In this document: positions 10,893 through 23,355 of the stretch, piece by piece | How positions within the stretch are numbered: the first letter of the stretch is position 1 | How the letters are laid out: every line of letters begins with the position of its first letter | Translations under genes and position numbers: made by a program | Assembly: GCA_021613535.1 (NCBI GenBank) | Contig: CP075495.1 | Span: 13,206,001-13,270,000, forward strand | Source of the DNA: Adineta vaga | Taxonomy: Eukaryota > Rotifera | Direction of reading: 5' to 3' | DNA length: 64,000 nt | The notes under the pieces: model-generated | Databases searched by the model: none | The model's input: the letters and a program-made list of their open reading frames with translations, nothing else | Told to the model about the DNA's origin: nothing

Positions 10893-12926
10893 CGTTTAAT
10901 CTTTTTCAATCATCAAGAGACTAATATTCAAACAAAGTGAAATTCTTTCATCTTTACACATATATCTAGTTTCCATATTTCTCATTTTCTTAGTAACAAA
11001 CCAAGCATTTTCTGTTTTAAAGAAATTAAATTCTTCTTTTTTTTTCAAAAGAAAATCTTGCTAATTTCATTTACTTACTGACATTACACAGATGCCATTT
11101 AAAAACTCCTGTATACAATTTCCCATGATGTTCTATACGAGTTAGAAACAAAAGTGTTAGGACGTACGATTATTCTACGAAGTGTTTGTTTTATATTATC
11201 CTTTGTTTCACACATCTACTGGCTTTTTCCTCCCGTTCATTTGATTTTTCAATCGATTTGTCTAATATCCGGTATGAAATGTCTATTTCGATGGAATCAA
11301 CAGATTAGTTAACACCTAAGCTTCAGTTAGTTGTTGATTGAGGAAACTTACCATTTCTATTTTTCTTACTTCGATTGAACAAATAAAACAAAAGTAACGG
11401 AAAGAAAATATTCCGTGTTTTTTCTACTCTAACAACTCGTCCGTATGATCGATTTTTTTTCTTTGTATAATTTAAGAGAAAAAAAAAAGTTTCTATATTT
11501 AAAACCAATTGTATTGGAGAGAAAAACCATGTTTGCATCAGACAATAAAATTGATTAAATATACGTGGAAAGAAAACCATACATCGTTTTAAAAATGTGA
11601 TTTTTTATTAACATTTTTAATATAAATTTTAACAGCGAATATGATGAAGAGTCATATATTATTTACAACAGTTCTGTGCATTAACTAAATAAGTTAGTTT
11701 GTTGTTCTTTGTGTTTTTAACGTCAACTACGAACGATATGTTTGATCTTTGGATAAGAAAATAGAGATGAAAGTGACAGTTAAAAAAATTTGGACGATGA
11801 GATCTTATACATCATGTAGAACGATTACTGTCATTGATATTTTAGATTAAAAATAATTATGAGAGACTCTTATAATAACAGTATTCTTAACTATATATAT
11901 TGATGTGAAATCTTATGGATAGAAAACTATTTCATATCAATGAAAGTTCAAATTTATTACTTCTAACTCTTAGGTAATCATTGTAAATACAGATAGGAGT
12001 ACTACTATTGCGGAATCTACAATGTATTCAATCTTTTAGAAAGAAGAATCGTTTTTGTTGAAAAATGAACAAGAAATTCTTTAGTGAGAAATGGAATGAT
12101 AACTATAATGTTATAGTGATATCAATATTTCATTACATATACTAGTAGTAATAATATCGATATTTCACATTCACAATTCTATTCAAATTACATTTCCTGC
12201 AAAACCTATAGTCAATGTCGCTAATCATCGATAAATTCTTCGCAATCGACAGAGGACGTCACTGAACAATATATTCTTCAACAAACTATATAAAAGATAT
12301 GTAGATTCAATGAAATTCATCGGTAACTTGTATATACTACAAATCATTTACTAAACTTTTCGATGTGATTCAGTTAAATATATCATTTAATAACTCACTT
12401 CAGTCTCGTCAGTTTCCATTATTAAAATTCATATATTTCTATCATCAGTTCATTTTACCATTTATTTCCAATAAAGAAATCTTATACTTTGATAATGTCA
12501 TTGAGCATAAACATTTTCTCAGATATAAATACATCTGTTTTCACTAAATAAACATTTACTTTTCACAACTTTCTCTCTCCCTCTCTCTCTCTTCTCATTA
12601 GACGTGTATATTTTCTATTAATCAGACATGTATTGCAGACAAGTAGAAATAATTTCTCATCCACTCTATCCTTCTTATATTCCTTGATTTCTGATTATTC
12701 TTTAATAAATATATCAAGGTCTTGAATATTATCTTATCTCTAGTTTATCAAAAACGATTTCTGATCATGTCTTACATTACATCTATTTTCTCTCATGTAT
12801 ACATTTGATCATCATTCTTTCAACCTCGATAACATATAAATAAACATCATCCTTTCTAATAAACTATTATGTCAACAAAGCGTCTATTTTTTTTTCTACA
12901 ATGAAGATTAAACTGATTAAGTATTT

Positions 12927-12950
12927 TTGTTGTTGTTGTTGTTGTTGTTT
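12927..12950. repeat. (GTT)n microsatellite
   Basis: About eight GTT units. Confidence 0.9.
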
Positions 12951-13936
12951 TCGATAAAACGAACTTTCATTAATTATATCACGACTAAGATACTTTGACA
13001 TGCTTTGCATGTTATCTCAATGTTCTATAAAGACAACGAAGCGAACTAGAGTATTTATGTAAGCATCAATTGTCTTCTCGTTTTTATTTTACAGCTGTCT
13101 TCGTCAACATCAATCATTTTCTTAACGATATCGATGTATGGAGATATAATCAATAACTATAAGCAATAACTTCTTCGATTATATTGTGATATAAACTATC
13201 AAAATATTTTTCTTTTCAAATTAATCAAAATACTTATCGATCAATCATTAAATACTAATGAATACATCAATTATCAATAGAGATAGAAAAGAAAACCGTT
13301 GTAAATTAACACTTTGAATGTGTTGATCGATAGTTTATATCAACACTTAAATTAAGTTATTTTCCACTAATTATTATCAACATAATTTCATCTACGATCG
13401 AACTTTTGTTCTATTTAAATATTAACAGAAGATTTCAATCTAATCTTTAATATAAATCTTCAATTAGATCGGAAATATATTTTCTTATCAAAAAGGAAAA
13501 GATTGTTTATCATAACAAATCCCTAGAAAATCTAATCATCTCATCCGCTTCTTCACTTAACTATTTGCAAGACTTGTATACATATGAAATGAAACACACA
13601 AAACTAACATTAGTTTCTGTTCCATATATATCACTGTATAATAGGAAAACAAAAAAGAACTTTAATTATCGAGAAAAGAATGTATTTTCTTCCAATATTT
13701 CATCGATTTCTGACAAGCATCTGTTCTATTATCTATTTGTGTACTAATGATAATCATAGAAATTTCATATTTTCCTCTGATATTTTGTCCTGTTCATTTG
13801 AATATATAAATCAATCAAAAACAAACAATAGTTGATCGCAAACATTTATCATCGTATTCAATAATTTCCATAAATCAAACAATCGATTTCTTGATCATGA
13901 CAATGAACGACAAACGAGCACAAATAAATAACTTAC

Positions 13937-13957
13937 CGGAATTGTATTTCGATACAT
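13937..13957 (-). other. Candidate alternative first exon of the DPP6/10-like gene
   Basis: Seven codons MYRNTIP from ATG to a consensus GTAAGT donor on the minus strand, phase 0. Joining to the common ELVGG exon would give a very short cytoplasmic N-terminus. Confidence 0.35.
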
Positions 13958-14259
13958 TTCCAAGAAGTTTAATTAACTGACAAGTAGATTGAAAAACTCA
14001 ATTCTTAGAAAAAAAAAGTCAAGAGAAAAAGAATAATGCCAAACCAAATTCCATTTTCTGCTCTATGCCTTTCGTTGAACATGAAATTAGTGTAGACAAC
14101 TGTAAACACACACACATACACACAAGAGACTTCAATAAGCTATATAGAACAAAAAAGAAGAAGAACGAGGGATTTTTAGAAACGAACACGCAAACCATTA
14201 AGCTTAAGTAATCAGGAAATAAGCTATCATATGGTATATTTTGTGAGAAGAATAATTAC

Positions 14260-14295
14260 CTGTCCACCCATTGAATTATTTTTTTCATTCATCAT
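14260..14295 (-). other. Candidate alternative first exon of the DPP6/10-like gene
   Basis: Twelve codons MMNEKNNSMGGQ from ATG to a GTAATT donor on the minus strand, phase 0, compatible with the ELVGG exon. This is the most distal candidate, about 5.5 kb upstream of the common exon. Confidence 0.35.
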
Positions 14296-15375
14296 TTTGT
14301 CGTTGTTAATTAAATATTAGTTTCGATTGTGACGATTGCAGAAAAATATAGATACACATACATAGAGCTGCGTAATTGATGTTGATAACTGGATTAAGAA
14401 TAATTTCGAAGAGAGATTTAGAGAAACAAAACGTACAAATAGAATGATTATATTCAATGCGAAGAAAATGTAGCGTGTAATATTAATCAGTTCATCATCA
14501 ACTTGTAATCCGTTGTTGTTGTTTCTGTCAATCGAAGAAGAAAAGTACAATTGGTCTTAATAAACTATTTACAGTATCAATACACTATGGCTAAACCCAA
14601 CGACAAGCAGCAACAGAGAACAGGAGAAGACGAAGAAAAAGAATAAATGACACTCGCTCGCAGAAGAATCGATATCATTATAGCTTCAGCAAACGTTCTT
14701 CGTGGAAAATCTGTTGAAGGAGATAGAGAGAGAGAGAAACCACTCGTCGGAATGTTTTCTAACGGAGTATATGAACAAATAGCTAGAGATAGCAGATGAG
14801 GTTTTTCCATCGAGAAAACATAAGAGTAGGAACGAGTTTTTTTTCTTCTCCTCTCTTCCCTATTTCTCTTTGTTTTATTATCGATAGCGACAACGAATAG
14901 CGATGATAATCATCGAAAGAGAGACCTCATCATCACAGTCACGTATATAAAAAAAAACGAGATGTCTCGTTCTCTATTTGTAAGAATTGATAGATTCCTT
15001 CGTTTTCCTTCTCGAACTATTCTTTACGTCTATCTGCATCCTCTATTTTCTTCTCTAGTCCTACTCAAGACTAGGTTGCTCTTTATACACTCTATTTTCT
15101 TTCTTTCTTTCTTTCTATTTATGTACTCTATAAAATCATACACACGTATGTCTATTGATTGTATTTGTAATAGAATCGTGATCTATTCCATGAAAATATG
15201 TAATAATAATAACAACAACAACAAACAACTTTAGGAAAAAAAAACTTTAGTGCCACCAGGGAAATCAGTACTAATCAATCATGTGAGGTTTGCGTGTATA
15301 AATGTATAAGAATAAAAAGAAAAAGAAAACTGTTTTTAAACTACAAAAACTAAACAATGCATGCACACACACGCA

Positions 15376-16472
15376 TTAAATATCAACAATGACATAGACA
15401 TCATTTGTTGATGCTTCTTCGTGTATTTGCATGTTGGAATAAGTGATTGCTTTAACTTCAGTTCCTTGTGCATGACGTGATAAATCAAAATTTTCACCAT
15501 AACCACGAGCAATAATACGTAATTCATTTCGATCGAATAGATTAATTTCAATTTTTCGTGCAACAAAATAATCTTCAGTACCATAAACTTCTAACCATTC
15601 GGATAGAAATTTAAATAATAAATTTTGTAGATCACCTTCAGCACGTATATCAATTTGTTTCATGTCACGATTTTCAATACGATCAATATCAGTCATATGT
15701 GCAAACATGCCCATTGCAGCCTAAAATTTCGAATAGAGATTATTCTGATTCAATAAGTAAACGAATCTTTTCGAGAAGATTTTTCTCACGACCTATAAAT
15801 TTGATTAGTAAACAAATTATACATAGTTCAAAAACAAAACTCGTTTTTGTTAATCAGCACTTCCTTTCATGCCAAATGGAAGATTTCTTTTATTTACACT
15901 ATCTCAACTAATACTTCTGGTTGATAGACTATTCAATACGGAAATGAGTTCTAAAGATGCACGGAAGTGGAAATCCATGAAAAATCTTCGAGAGAATATT
16001 GTAAATTATGTATCTTTTCTCTATTAAAACGATGTTCTAGGAATGTCGAATATCATCGGAATATAGTCTCCATAGACATTATGATTGAAATGTCAATAGA
16101 AGATCAAAAATCGAATTAGATTTCATCGTTATGGATGATTGACGAATTAACATCGTTGTTAACTTTTTTATTATGAACGGAAAACAGGGTGATTCATTTT
16201 TCTTTATTTCAATTGAATGGGGACACTTCACACTACAACAAATACATATTTCTATATCTAACCTGTTCAAAAGATTCTTCTAAGGAATTTCCCCATGCAT
16301 GAATTTGTACATCAGCTGTATTATCAAGAAATTCATATTTAATATCGGGATAATCAAATTGAACATCTTCATTGGATGCTGATGGACCATTCTCCTCTTC
16401 GTCTTGTTGTTGTTGTTCTTGTTGCTGTTGTTGTTGAGATTTTGTGTTTATATTTTCAGTTTTGTTTGACAT
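15376..16472 (-). CDS. ZBTB8OS: Archease, activator of the RtcB tRNA ligase complex
   Basis: Two exons (16263-16472 and 15376-15720) join at SFEQ/AAMG to give 184 residues. Archease stimulates guanylylation and turnover of the RtcB/HSPC117 ligase in tRNA splicing and in XBP1-type mRNA splicing. Diagnostic segments are KYEFLDNTADVQIHAWG, ARGYGENFDLSRHAQG and TEVKAITYSNMQIHEE, with VIVDI at the C-terminus, all matching the human protein closely. A Gln-rich, acidic N-terminal extension of about 45 residues precedes the domain. The intron is about 540 nt, unusually long for this window, and I see nothing recognisable inside it. The ATG lies 33 nt downstream of the stop of the next gene, and an ATTAG acceptor-like site sits about 12 nt before it. 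Confidence 0.93.
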
Positions 16473-16505
16473 TTTTAATTCACTAATTTCGTTGAATCAA
16501 TGAAT

Positions 16506-16766
16506 TTATTTCTCAGCAAGACGTTCTTGTTCAGCAATTTCAGCTTCTGTCTGTCGTATAGCAAGTGTTGTTTCTAAACGTTCTTTTCCTCGTCGACGAA
16601 TTTCTGGTAAATATTCGGTTTTAGCTTTATATAATTGATGGCAAACAGCAAGAAAAGCAACTCCAGTGAGACCAATTAAAAATGATGCTGTTATTCGATG
16701 TGCTCGATCGTAAATAGCAGTACGATTTTGTATACGAAATAAACGGGCTAGCATTTGAAAAAACAA
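16506..16766 (-). CDS. Small single-span membrane protein, family not recognised (86 aa)
   Basis: A single-exon frame of 86 residues. Basic, Arg-rich residues at the start (LARLFRIQNR) are followed by one hydrophobic span (ASFLIGLTGVAFLAVCHQLY) and a charged Arg/Glu helix to the end. This layout fits a small mitochondrial inner-membrane or assembly protein, but I cannot name a family. The second Met, MLARLF, could also be the start. The gene is immediately upstream of archease on the same strand with a 33-nt gap, so the two may share a transcript. Confidence 0.65.
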   Translation of the reverse strand: MFFQMLARLFRIQNRTAIYDRAHRITASFLIGLTGVAFLAVCHQLYKAKTEYLPEIRRRGKERLETTLAIRQTEAEIAEQERLAEK

Positions 16767-17080
16767 TCGTCAAACATTCGAAGTGCAATGGATGGATCAA
16801 TATTATGAAATATTCATTGGATGGTAAAATTTGGATTTATTGGAAAGTCCTTTGAAAAGCTTTTTTTTCGCTTCATTTGAATATTATTCTGAATATATAA
16901 AGAGAGAAAAAAAAACAATCTTGAATTTCATTTGATCAAACAATCAAACTGACCTATAGATGACAGGCGTGTTGTTTTTGGTAGATGGTATAAATGATTC
17001 ATCGAGCGAGGGAGGTTGATAGACTGAATCATTTCTGAATTGATTCAATACATAATAAAAAGATCGTGTTTTTTTCAGAT
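16767..17080. promoter_or_regulatory. Divergent intergenic region
   Basis: About 310 nt between the small membrane protein (-) and the TIR gene (+), probably carrying both promoters. It ends in a T-rich tract and CAG at 17076-17078, two bases before the TIR-gene ATG. That site looks like a 3' splice acceptor (cis or spliced-leader). Confidence 0.4.
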
Positions 17081-19826
17081 ATGACCTCTAATACCTCAAA
17101 CGACATGTCTCAGGTAATATCGTTTTGATTTCTTTTTGCGTCCTTTGATTTACCTTGTCAATATCGTTTTAGTTACAATTGAAACTTGATGAATTAACAC
17201 GATTAACCGAAGTTGATTATGAAACAAATAAAACGGTGAATATTTTTCAATATTTTGATAAAATCTATACACTATGTTATAATACATCGAATTTTCAAAC
17301 ATTAATTGACACATTAATTCAAAGAGATTATCCGAGTAAGTAGTGAATGTTTGTCATTTATTTTATGATCTATTGATATTTTATAGAAATTTGTTTTCCA
17401 ATTTTGAAACGCATTTATACAGATGTCTTTCTAACTGAAGAACGTTGGCATATTAGTTATTATTTAATTCATTCATTTTGGAATTATACAGATAAATCAA
17501 ATGCCATGTGTACAGTATGTATTCGAAGAATTCAAAAAATGAGACATGCTATTATGCTTCTTTCTTTTTAAGGCAATGGTCAATGCACAAATGGTACCAA
17601 TGCTTATTTATAGTTTAAAACAAGAAAAATATTTGAAAAATTTTGCTTCAAATAATGTTTGTTTACCGAAAATATTGTTTGAAAAATGAATGAAAAATGC
17701 GTTATATATTTAGGCAATTGAAAAATTATTCGAGATGACTACTTCCATTTTGCATAATATTGCTCAAGTACCTGAATTAGTTGGTCATTTAAGACAACAT
17801 CAATGTTTAGAAGTATGTTAATGATCATAAAAGAGTTTTTTTTTCATATCCTTTGTTTTATTCTTCTAGACTTTAAATCGATTGATTTCAACTATTGGTG
17901 TACATAAAACTTTTCTCCGAGGAATATCTTATCTAACTTTAGCTTATATTATTCGAGAAGATGAACGCCTTTATTTAACTAATTCAAACGGTATTTATTT
18001 ATTACCGTATCTTTTTTTTTTGTTTTTGAAATGATTCATTCTGTTTTTAGAATCAATTCCTTATCTTGTTGATCTTTTGAATAAAGCAATTACAAGCAGT
18101 GATCGTCGATCATCTGGTTTAGAAGCTCGAGAATTATGTAAAGGTTTATCGAAATTATCTGTTGCTGATAATAACAAACACAAAGTAAGTCATGTCATTA
18201 AATATATATCAAAATTCATTTTAAATATTTAGATTTTTTCTGAAACAAAATTACTTGATAGTTTATTGAATATGCTCGAACAACATACGAATAGTCAAGA
18301 ACAAATAGCTGCTTGTACATTAGTTTGGAATTTAGCATTTGATCAAAATGTTCGAAAAGTTTATAAAGATCACAAACAATTAAATCAAATTTTAAATAAT
18401 ATTGCACAAACAGCATCGAATGATGAATTACGACGATCAGCATCCGGATGTTTATGTACATTAATGGGTGGTCCAAAACCACCTGCAACGAAAGCATCAC
18501 CTATAGAGAAAGAGGATAGAAATGTAATGATTTCGTATAATCATGATAATAAACAATTATCAAAACAAATTAAAGATCAATTAGTAGCTGATGGATATAA
18601 TGTTTGGAGTTAGTAAAAAGATTTCGAAGGAAAACTGATTATCATATGGAATTCTTTCTTTGTTTAGTTGATTTGGAAAAAATGCATGGAAATTTATTGG
18701 ATGCAATGTCGGATGCTATTGAAAATTCATCAATTTTTCTTATGTGTTATACGGAAAAATACAAAGATTCACCAAGTTGTCGATTAGGTATTGAAATAGT
18801 TTGGAAATTTTCGTTTCTTTCATTCTTTCTTTCGTTTCGATAGAATGTGAATATGCATATCAACGAAAAAAACATATTGTTCCACTTCTTTTTCAACCGA
18901 ATTATAAACCTGAGTAAGTTTAATTGAATGTTAAAATTATTCAAATAAGCAATAAAATTTTCAAAGTGGATGGCTTGGAATTATTGTTGGTACAAAAGTG
19001 TATGTAAATTATGCTAAAAAACCATTTGAAGCAGCTTATTCAGAAACACTTTCGGAACTTCAAGCATTGGGTAGTCAAACAGAACAAAAATCGACAGTGT
19101 CACCACCAAACAAATGTATGTTTTATTCAGATGTTGTTTTTATTCTTAAGATTGTGTTTTAGATGCACCTCCACCTCCTGCACCACCTCGTTCAGCACCA
19201 TCATCAACAACAGCAGCTACTGTTGCTGCTGCTGCTTCTACTACTGCAGTAACGAATGAAACAGTTAGTTCACGTATAAGTCCTCCACCGAATGCTTTGG
19301 CACATTTAATGTCACAATTTCGAATGGATAAAGCATCCGAGCCAATGCCAATTTCGGCGGCTACTTTGGAAAAATTGTCTCTTCGAGATACACAACGTTT
19401 ATTAACTGATCATGGCTTAGAAAAGTAAGGTTTTCGTGAAGAAAATGTTCAATCAATTATCTTTCTCTTGTTTTTCTAAAAACAAGATTTCTTCCAATAT
19501 TTGTTGATATGGATGGCGCTAAATTAGCGAAATTATTTGAAATAAAAAATAAGGTAATTGCACTATTATTGATCTTTATTTTATCTCCACAAGATTTCTT
19601 CAATAGGCACCAGAATGTTATTATATGCTTATCAAAGAAAAACTTGATCAAAAGTATGTCAAAGAATAACATGTAAGATATCAATCTAATTTATTCTTTG
19701 TTTAGTCATTCAACGTTCAATACACCGAGAGCAACGACACCACCACCACCATCACCAACAATGGCTCAATTTCTTCAATTAATGATGGCTCTTGACAAAC
19801 TTGCCGATCGATGTTCATTGAAATAA
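17081..19826 (+). CDS. Armadillo/HEAT-TIR-SAM protein resembling SARM1
   Basis: About 15 exons with short introns give roughly 657 residues. Residues 1-340 are helical repeats of armadillo/HEAT type (VPMLIYSLKQ, AACTLVWNLAFD). A TIR domain follows at about 350-480: VMISYNHDNKQLSKQIKDQL, then WIDLEKMHGNLLDAMSDAI across an intron with a GTTAGT donor. Next come a Pro/Ala-rich linker and a SAM-like segment at about 558-620 (SLRDTQRLLTDHGLEKFLP). In SARM1 the TIR cleaves NAD using a Glu; here the aligned position in RLECEYAYQRKKHIVPL is Glu, so NADase activity is plausible. SARM1 is ordered ARM-SAM-SAM-TIR, whereas this protein has the TIR internal and a single C-terminal SAM-like segment. A role in innate immunity or cell death is inference from the family. 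Confidence 0.8.
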
Positions 19827-20257
19827 TAATTTATCGAATATAAATGATTTTAGTCAAAATTCAGATACTTCATCTCAAAGGAGGCTATCGAACGATTTGG
19901 TTTAGTTTCTTTCTCTATCTTTTTTCTATTTAATATTGTTTAATTCTATGAATGTGTCTTTTCTTTTTGTATCTTTTCGTACTTTAACCTAGATGATTGT
20001 AAGATTGAAACGAATGATGAATATTGTCTACTTTTTTTGATGTTGTATTTATCGTGTTTATGAAAGAGAAAAAAAGAAGTCATATTTATTTCAAAGATTG
20101 ATTAAATAAGATGGATTGTATTTGACAAGAGAAAACACATAGATGTATAGTTAGCAAAGAACAACAGATAGATATTGACAGACAAGACGAACATCGAGTA
20201 AATATATAATAAATAGAACGAGATCACCGTACAATCTCTTTCACTAAATGGATAGAT
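19827..20257. other. Convergent 3' flank
   Basis: About 430 nt between the TIR gene (+) and tyrosine decarboxylase (-). AT-rich, with no supported gene. Confidence 0.6.
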
Positions 20258-23160
20258 TTATTGTTTGGTATCATCGAGTTCACCTTCATCGGAATTAACT
20301 GTTTCTAAAATACTGACCGTACGTGATAAATATCGTTCACTTGATGATCTTGTTGTATGATTTCCTGAATCACTTTGAATACGTTTACGTGCTCGTGGTG
20401 TTACTAAGGATGTTTGACGTGTTAATTGTGAAACAGTTCTTTTGGGATAATGTAATTTTGCGTCTGATACCATACGAACAAACATTGGCCGTGGTCGTTT
20501 TTCTTTTAAAAGATTGGATATTGGCTTTTCAAATGTTACACGATGATGTGGAGTCATTGTTGTTATCGTATTTGACTAAAGAAAATAAATAATTAGTATT
20601 CTCTTTTCTTTTCTATTAAATTCATTGATTTACTCGAACTTTAGGCATTGGATAAATTGTTGTTTCTATCGGTGCTTCTGAACTAACTTTTTCGCGTGAT
20701 GCAATTATTTCACGCTCGAGATTAGTAATAGATGCTTGTTTAACAGTTGATTCTAATGAATCTGTTGATGCTGATTGTCGTCCACTACGTTGAGCACGAT
20801 ATTCGGCTATGACAATATCTGCATGTTCTTGTATAATATGAAAGGCAACATGCATATCATCATCAGTAGCATGTTTAGCACAAACAGCAAAACGAATAAT
20901 ATATAAATCATTGACCATTGATGGAACCATATGAATTTGACCAGAATCATTGAGAGATAAAAGTAATTTTTGACTTAATTTATTACTACCCTAGAGTTAA
21001 AATGAATTCATCGATTGCAAGATGAAAGTAAGAAATAAATGTAGTTACTTTCAAACGAAAACAAACAAGACCTAATGTTACATCACCAATGATATCAAAA
21101 CGAGGATCTGCACTGATTAATAATTCAAATACTTTGGCTAAACGACAGTGCTAAATGAAGAAATAGAAAAACATTTGAATGAAATAGAACAAGAATGATT
21201 TTACTTCTCGAATATAATGTCGAAGTCCTTCAACACCATAACTTCGAATTGTAAACCAAAGTTTAAGTGCCCGAAATCGACGACTTAACGCAACACCCCA
21301 ATGCTAAAATCCATAGAAAGAAAATACCATTGAAACTGACTAAAGATCATTTTCATATCTACTCGGTAATCAACTGCATGTTGAGCATGTTTATGTTGTA
21401 AATAAAGTGGATCGACAGACATAGCATTGATCAGTGCAAATTTATCTCGAACCCTATTATTAAAGAATAGTTTCAATAGAAAAAGAAATTCGGAAATTGT
21501 TACCAAAAACATGAACAATCAAAATTCATTAATAACCATTTGTTTGGATTAGTATTGAATGAATCGGCATACTATGTTTGATACAAAACAAAAATGAATA
21601 TTTTGAATGAAGTACAAAGAAATCTTACTTCAAGTCCTTCCATAATGTATCGATATTCTTCACAAATAAAAGCACTACCGGCATATGCACCGTCAACATG
21701 AAACCAAAGTTGTTCACGTTGACATATTTCACCAATTTCTTTCAGATTATCATATGAAGAACATGATGTTGTACCTAGCGTACCTGATACCTACAATTTA
21801 ACTTTTAATTGTCTATAAACAGAAAGAATAGTAGATGTGCAAACCAGAAATGGTATTAATCCATTTTCTTTATCAGCTCGAATAGATTCTTCCAGAGTTT
21901 TGCCACGCAATGAAAAATGTTCATCCACTGCCAATTGACGAACACGAACCATAGCAATTAATCCTGCCTTTTCTACACATGAATGTGCCTAAAACATATA
22001 TATATATACTCCAGTTTCATACCGAGCACGTCGTATCTCTGAATAAAACCTACCAGTTTTGATGTATAACAAACCAATCTCGCTAAAATTTGCCCATCTT
22101 CTATAAGTGGATCCGTAAGACGTTTACTTGTAATTTTCTTTGTTCGAGCAGCTAACATAGCAACAAGAATGCATTCACTTGCTGAACCCTATCAAACAAA
22201 AATATTCAATAGAAATTGTTCGAACGAAGATCAAATTCTAATTACGAGAAGAACACCACCACCGATATGTCGAGATTGTTTCTGTTCATTTCCATTGTTA
22301 ACAAGATTATGTTTATGAACTTCGCTTGATTCATCATCATCATCATCGTCGTCGTCGTCGTCGTCGTCAGTTTGAGAAGATAATGAATCTTCACTATTCT
22401 TATATTCTCGATGAGGATCAAATGGAAGAAAAGCAACTGGTATTGCTATCATACGGCCTAAGAAAAAACAAATATTCAATTAAAATACACATTTTCTTCT
22501 TACCTATCCAATCTAACATAATTGTTTCCAATTCTGTACATGCTGGACTAGCAGCCCATGAAAATCCAACGATACCAAGTCCAGCAGAGAGCATTTCCCC
22601 CAAAATTGATGGATAACTATTTCCAGCTGGAAAATATGCGTGAAAACGTGGATGTTGCCAATGTGTTATTCCAGGCATAATTGCTTGTTCGACATCTTGC
22701 ATAATATCTTCCCATTTCTCACTTTTTTCCGGTGCATGTTTTGGTAACATAGGTCGCAAATAACCTGGTTCAACTTCTGGTGTTACTCGACGTTCACTAT
22801 GAATCAGTTTAATAAAGAGATGTACTAGTTCATCGAAATCTTCTCTAGAATCTACCTGATATGAAGTAAATAATCGGCAATATAATCAACCATCTCTTTT
22901 CCACGTCGACGAAATTCTTCATCATCCATGCCTGAGATGGATGGTTTTATTTCTTGTTGATATTGCGAAGTGCATGGTACATAATTCAATGTCTGATCTT
23001 TTTTTCGTTCTTGATCAACACTAGAAATAAACATTGAACTTTTCAGTATCAAAGAAGATTTCTACCATTTTCTCACAAAACATCTTCGTTTTAATGGAGA
23101 AGATTGACATGGAACAAGTAGTGTTGGATTTATTGATGATACTTGTGTAACTTCAATCAT
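20258..23160 (-). CDS. Tdc: Tyrosine decarboxylase, PLP group II, for tyramine synthesis
   Basis: Multi-exon gene of about 650 residues. The enzyme makes tyramine from tyrosine, the precursor of octopamine. Family features: [59 protein letters not shown] with the PLP-binding Asp, and [13 protein letters not shown] with the PLP Lys. NPNKW rather than NPHKW, together with DPLYLQH and [15 protein letters not shown], favours tyrosine decarboxylase over DOPA or histidine decarboxylase. The catalytic-loop Tyr is present. A charged insertion of about 50 residues with a run of Asp lies before GGGVLLGSASEC. The C-terminus continues about 150 residues past the catalytic fold as a Ser/Arg-rich tail. The start used is the 95-nt exon 23066-23160 (MIEVTQVSS), which ends in phase 2. 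An alternative first exon at 23356-23666 has the same phase. Confidence 0.9.
22326..22370. repeat. Coding (GAT/GAC)n repeat for a poly-Asp run
   Basis: A trinucleotide repeat, ATC/GTC on the plus strand, encodes about 12 consecutive Asp in a surface insertion of tyrosine decarboxylase. The mix of GAT and GAC codons suggests part of the run is old. Confidence 0.85.
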
Positions 23161-23355
23161 AGTCTTTATTTTGATATGTGTACAAGGAAGAAGATAGTGA
23201 GTCTTTTTATTTTAATAGCTGATTCATTCTTTAATGAAGAGCAGATGATGATGATGATGGATTCTATTCTCTCTCGCACTTTTCTTCTTTTTTCGTTTAT
23301 CATTAGACAAATTCCAGTACAAAAAAAGAGAATCATAACATAATCAAATTCTTAC

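Larger units (their letters stand above)
9461..15375. other. Long gene-free stretch upstream of the DPP6/10-like gene
   Basis: About 5.9 kb without a convincing protein-coding gene. It is AT-rich with purine and pyrimidine tracts that generate spurious frames on both strands. The only supportable content is simple repeats and short minus-strand ATG-to-donor segments described separately as candidate alternative first exons. It probably holds promoters and regulatory DNA for the minus-strand gene. Confidence 0.5.
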
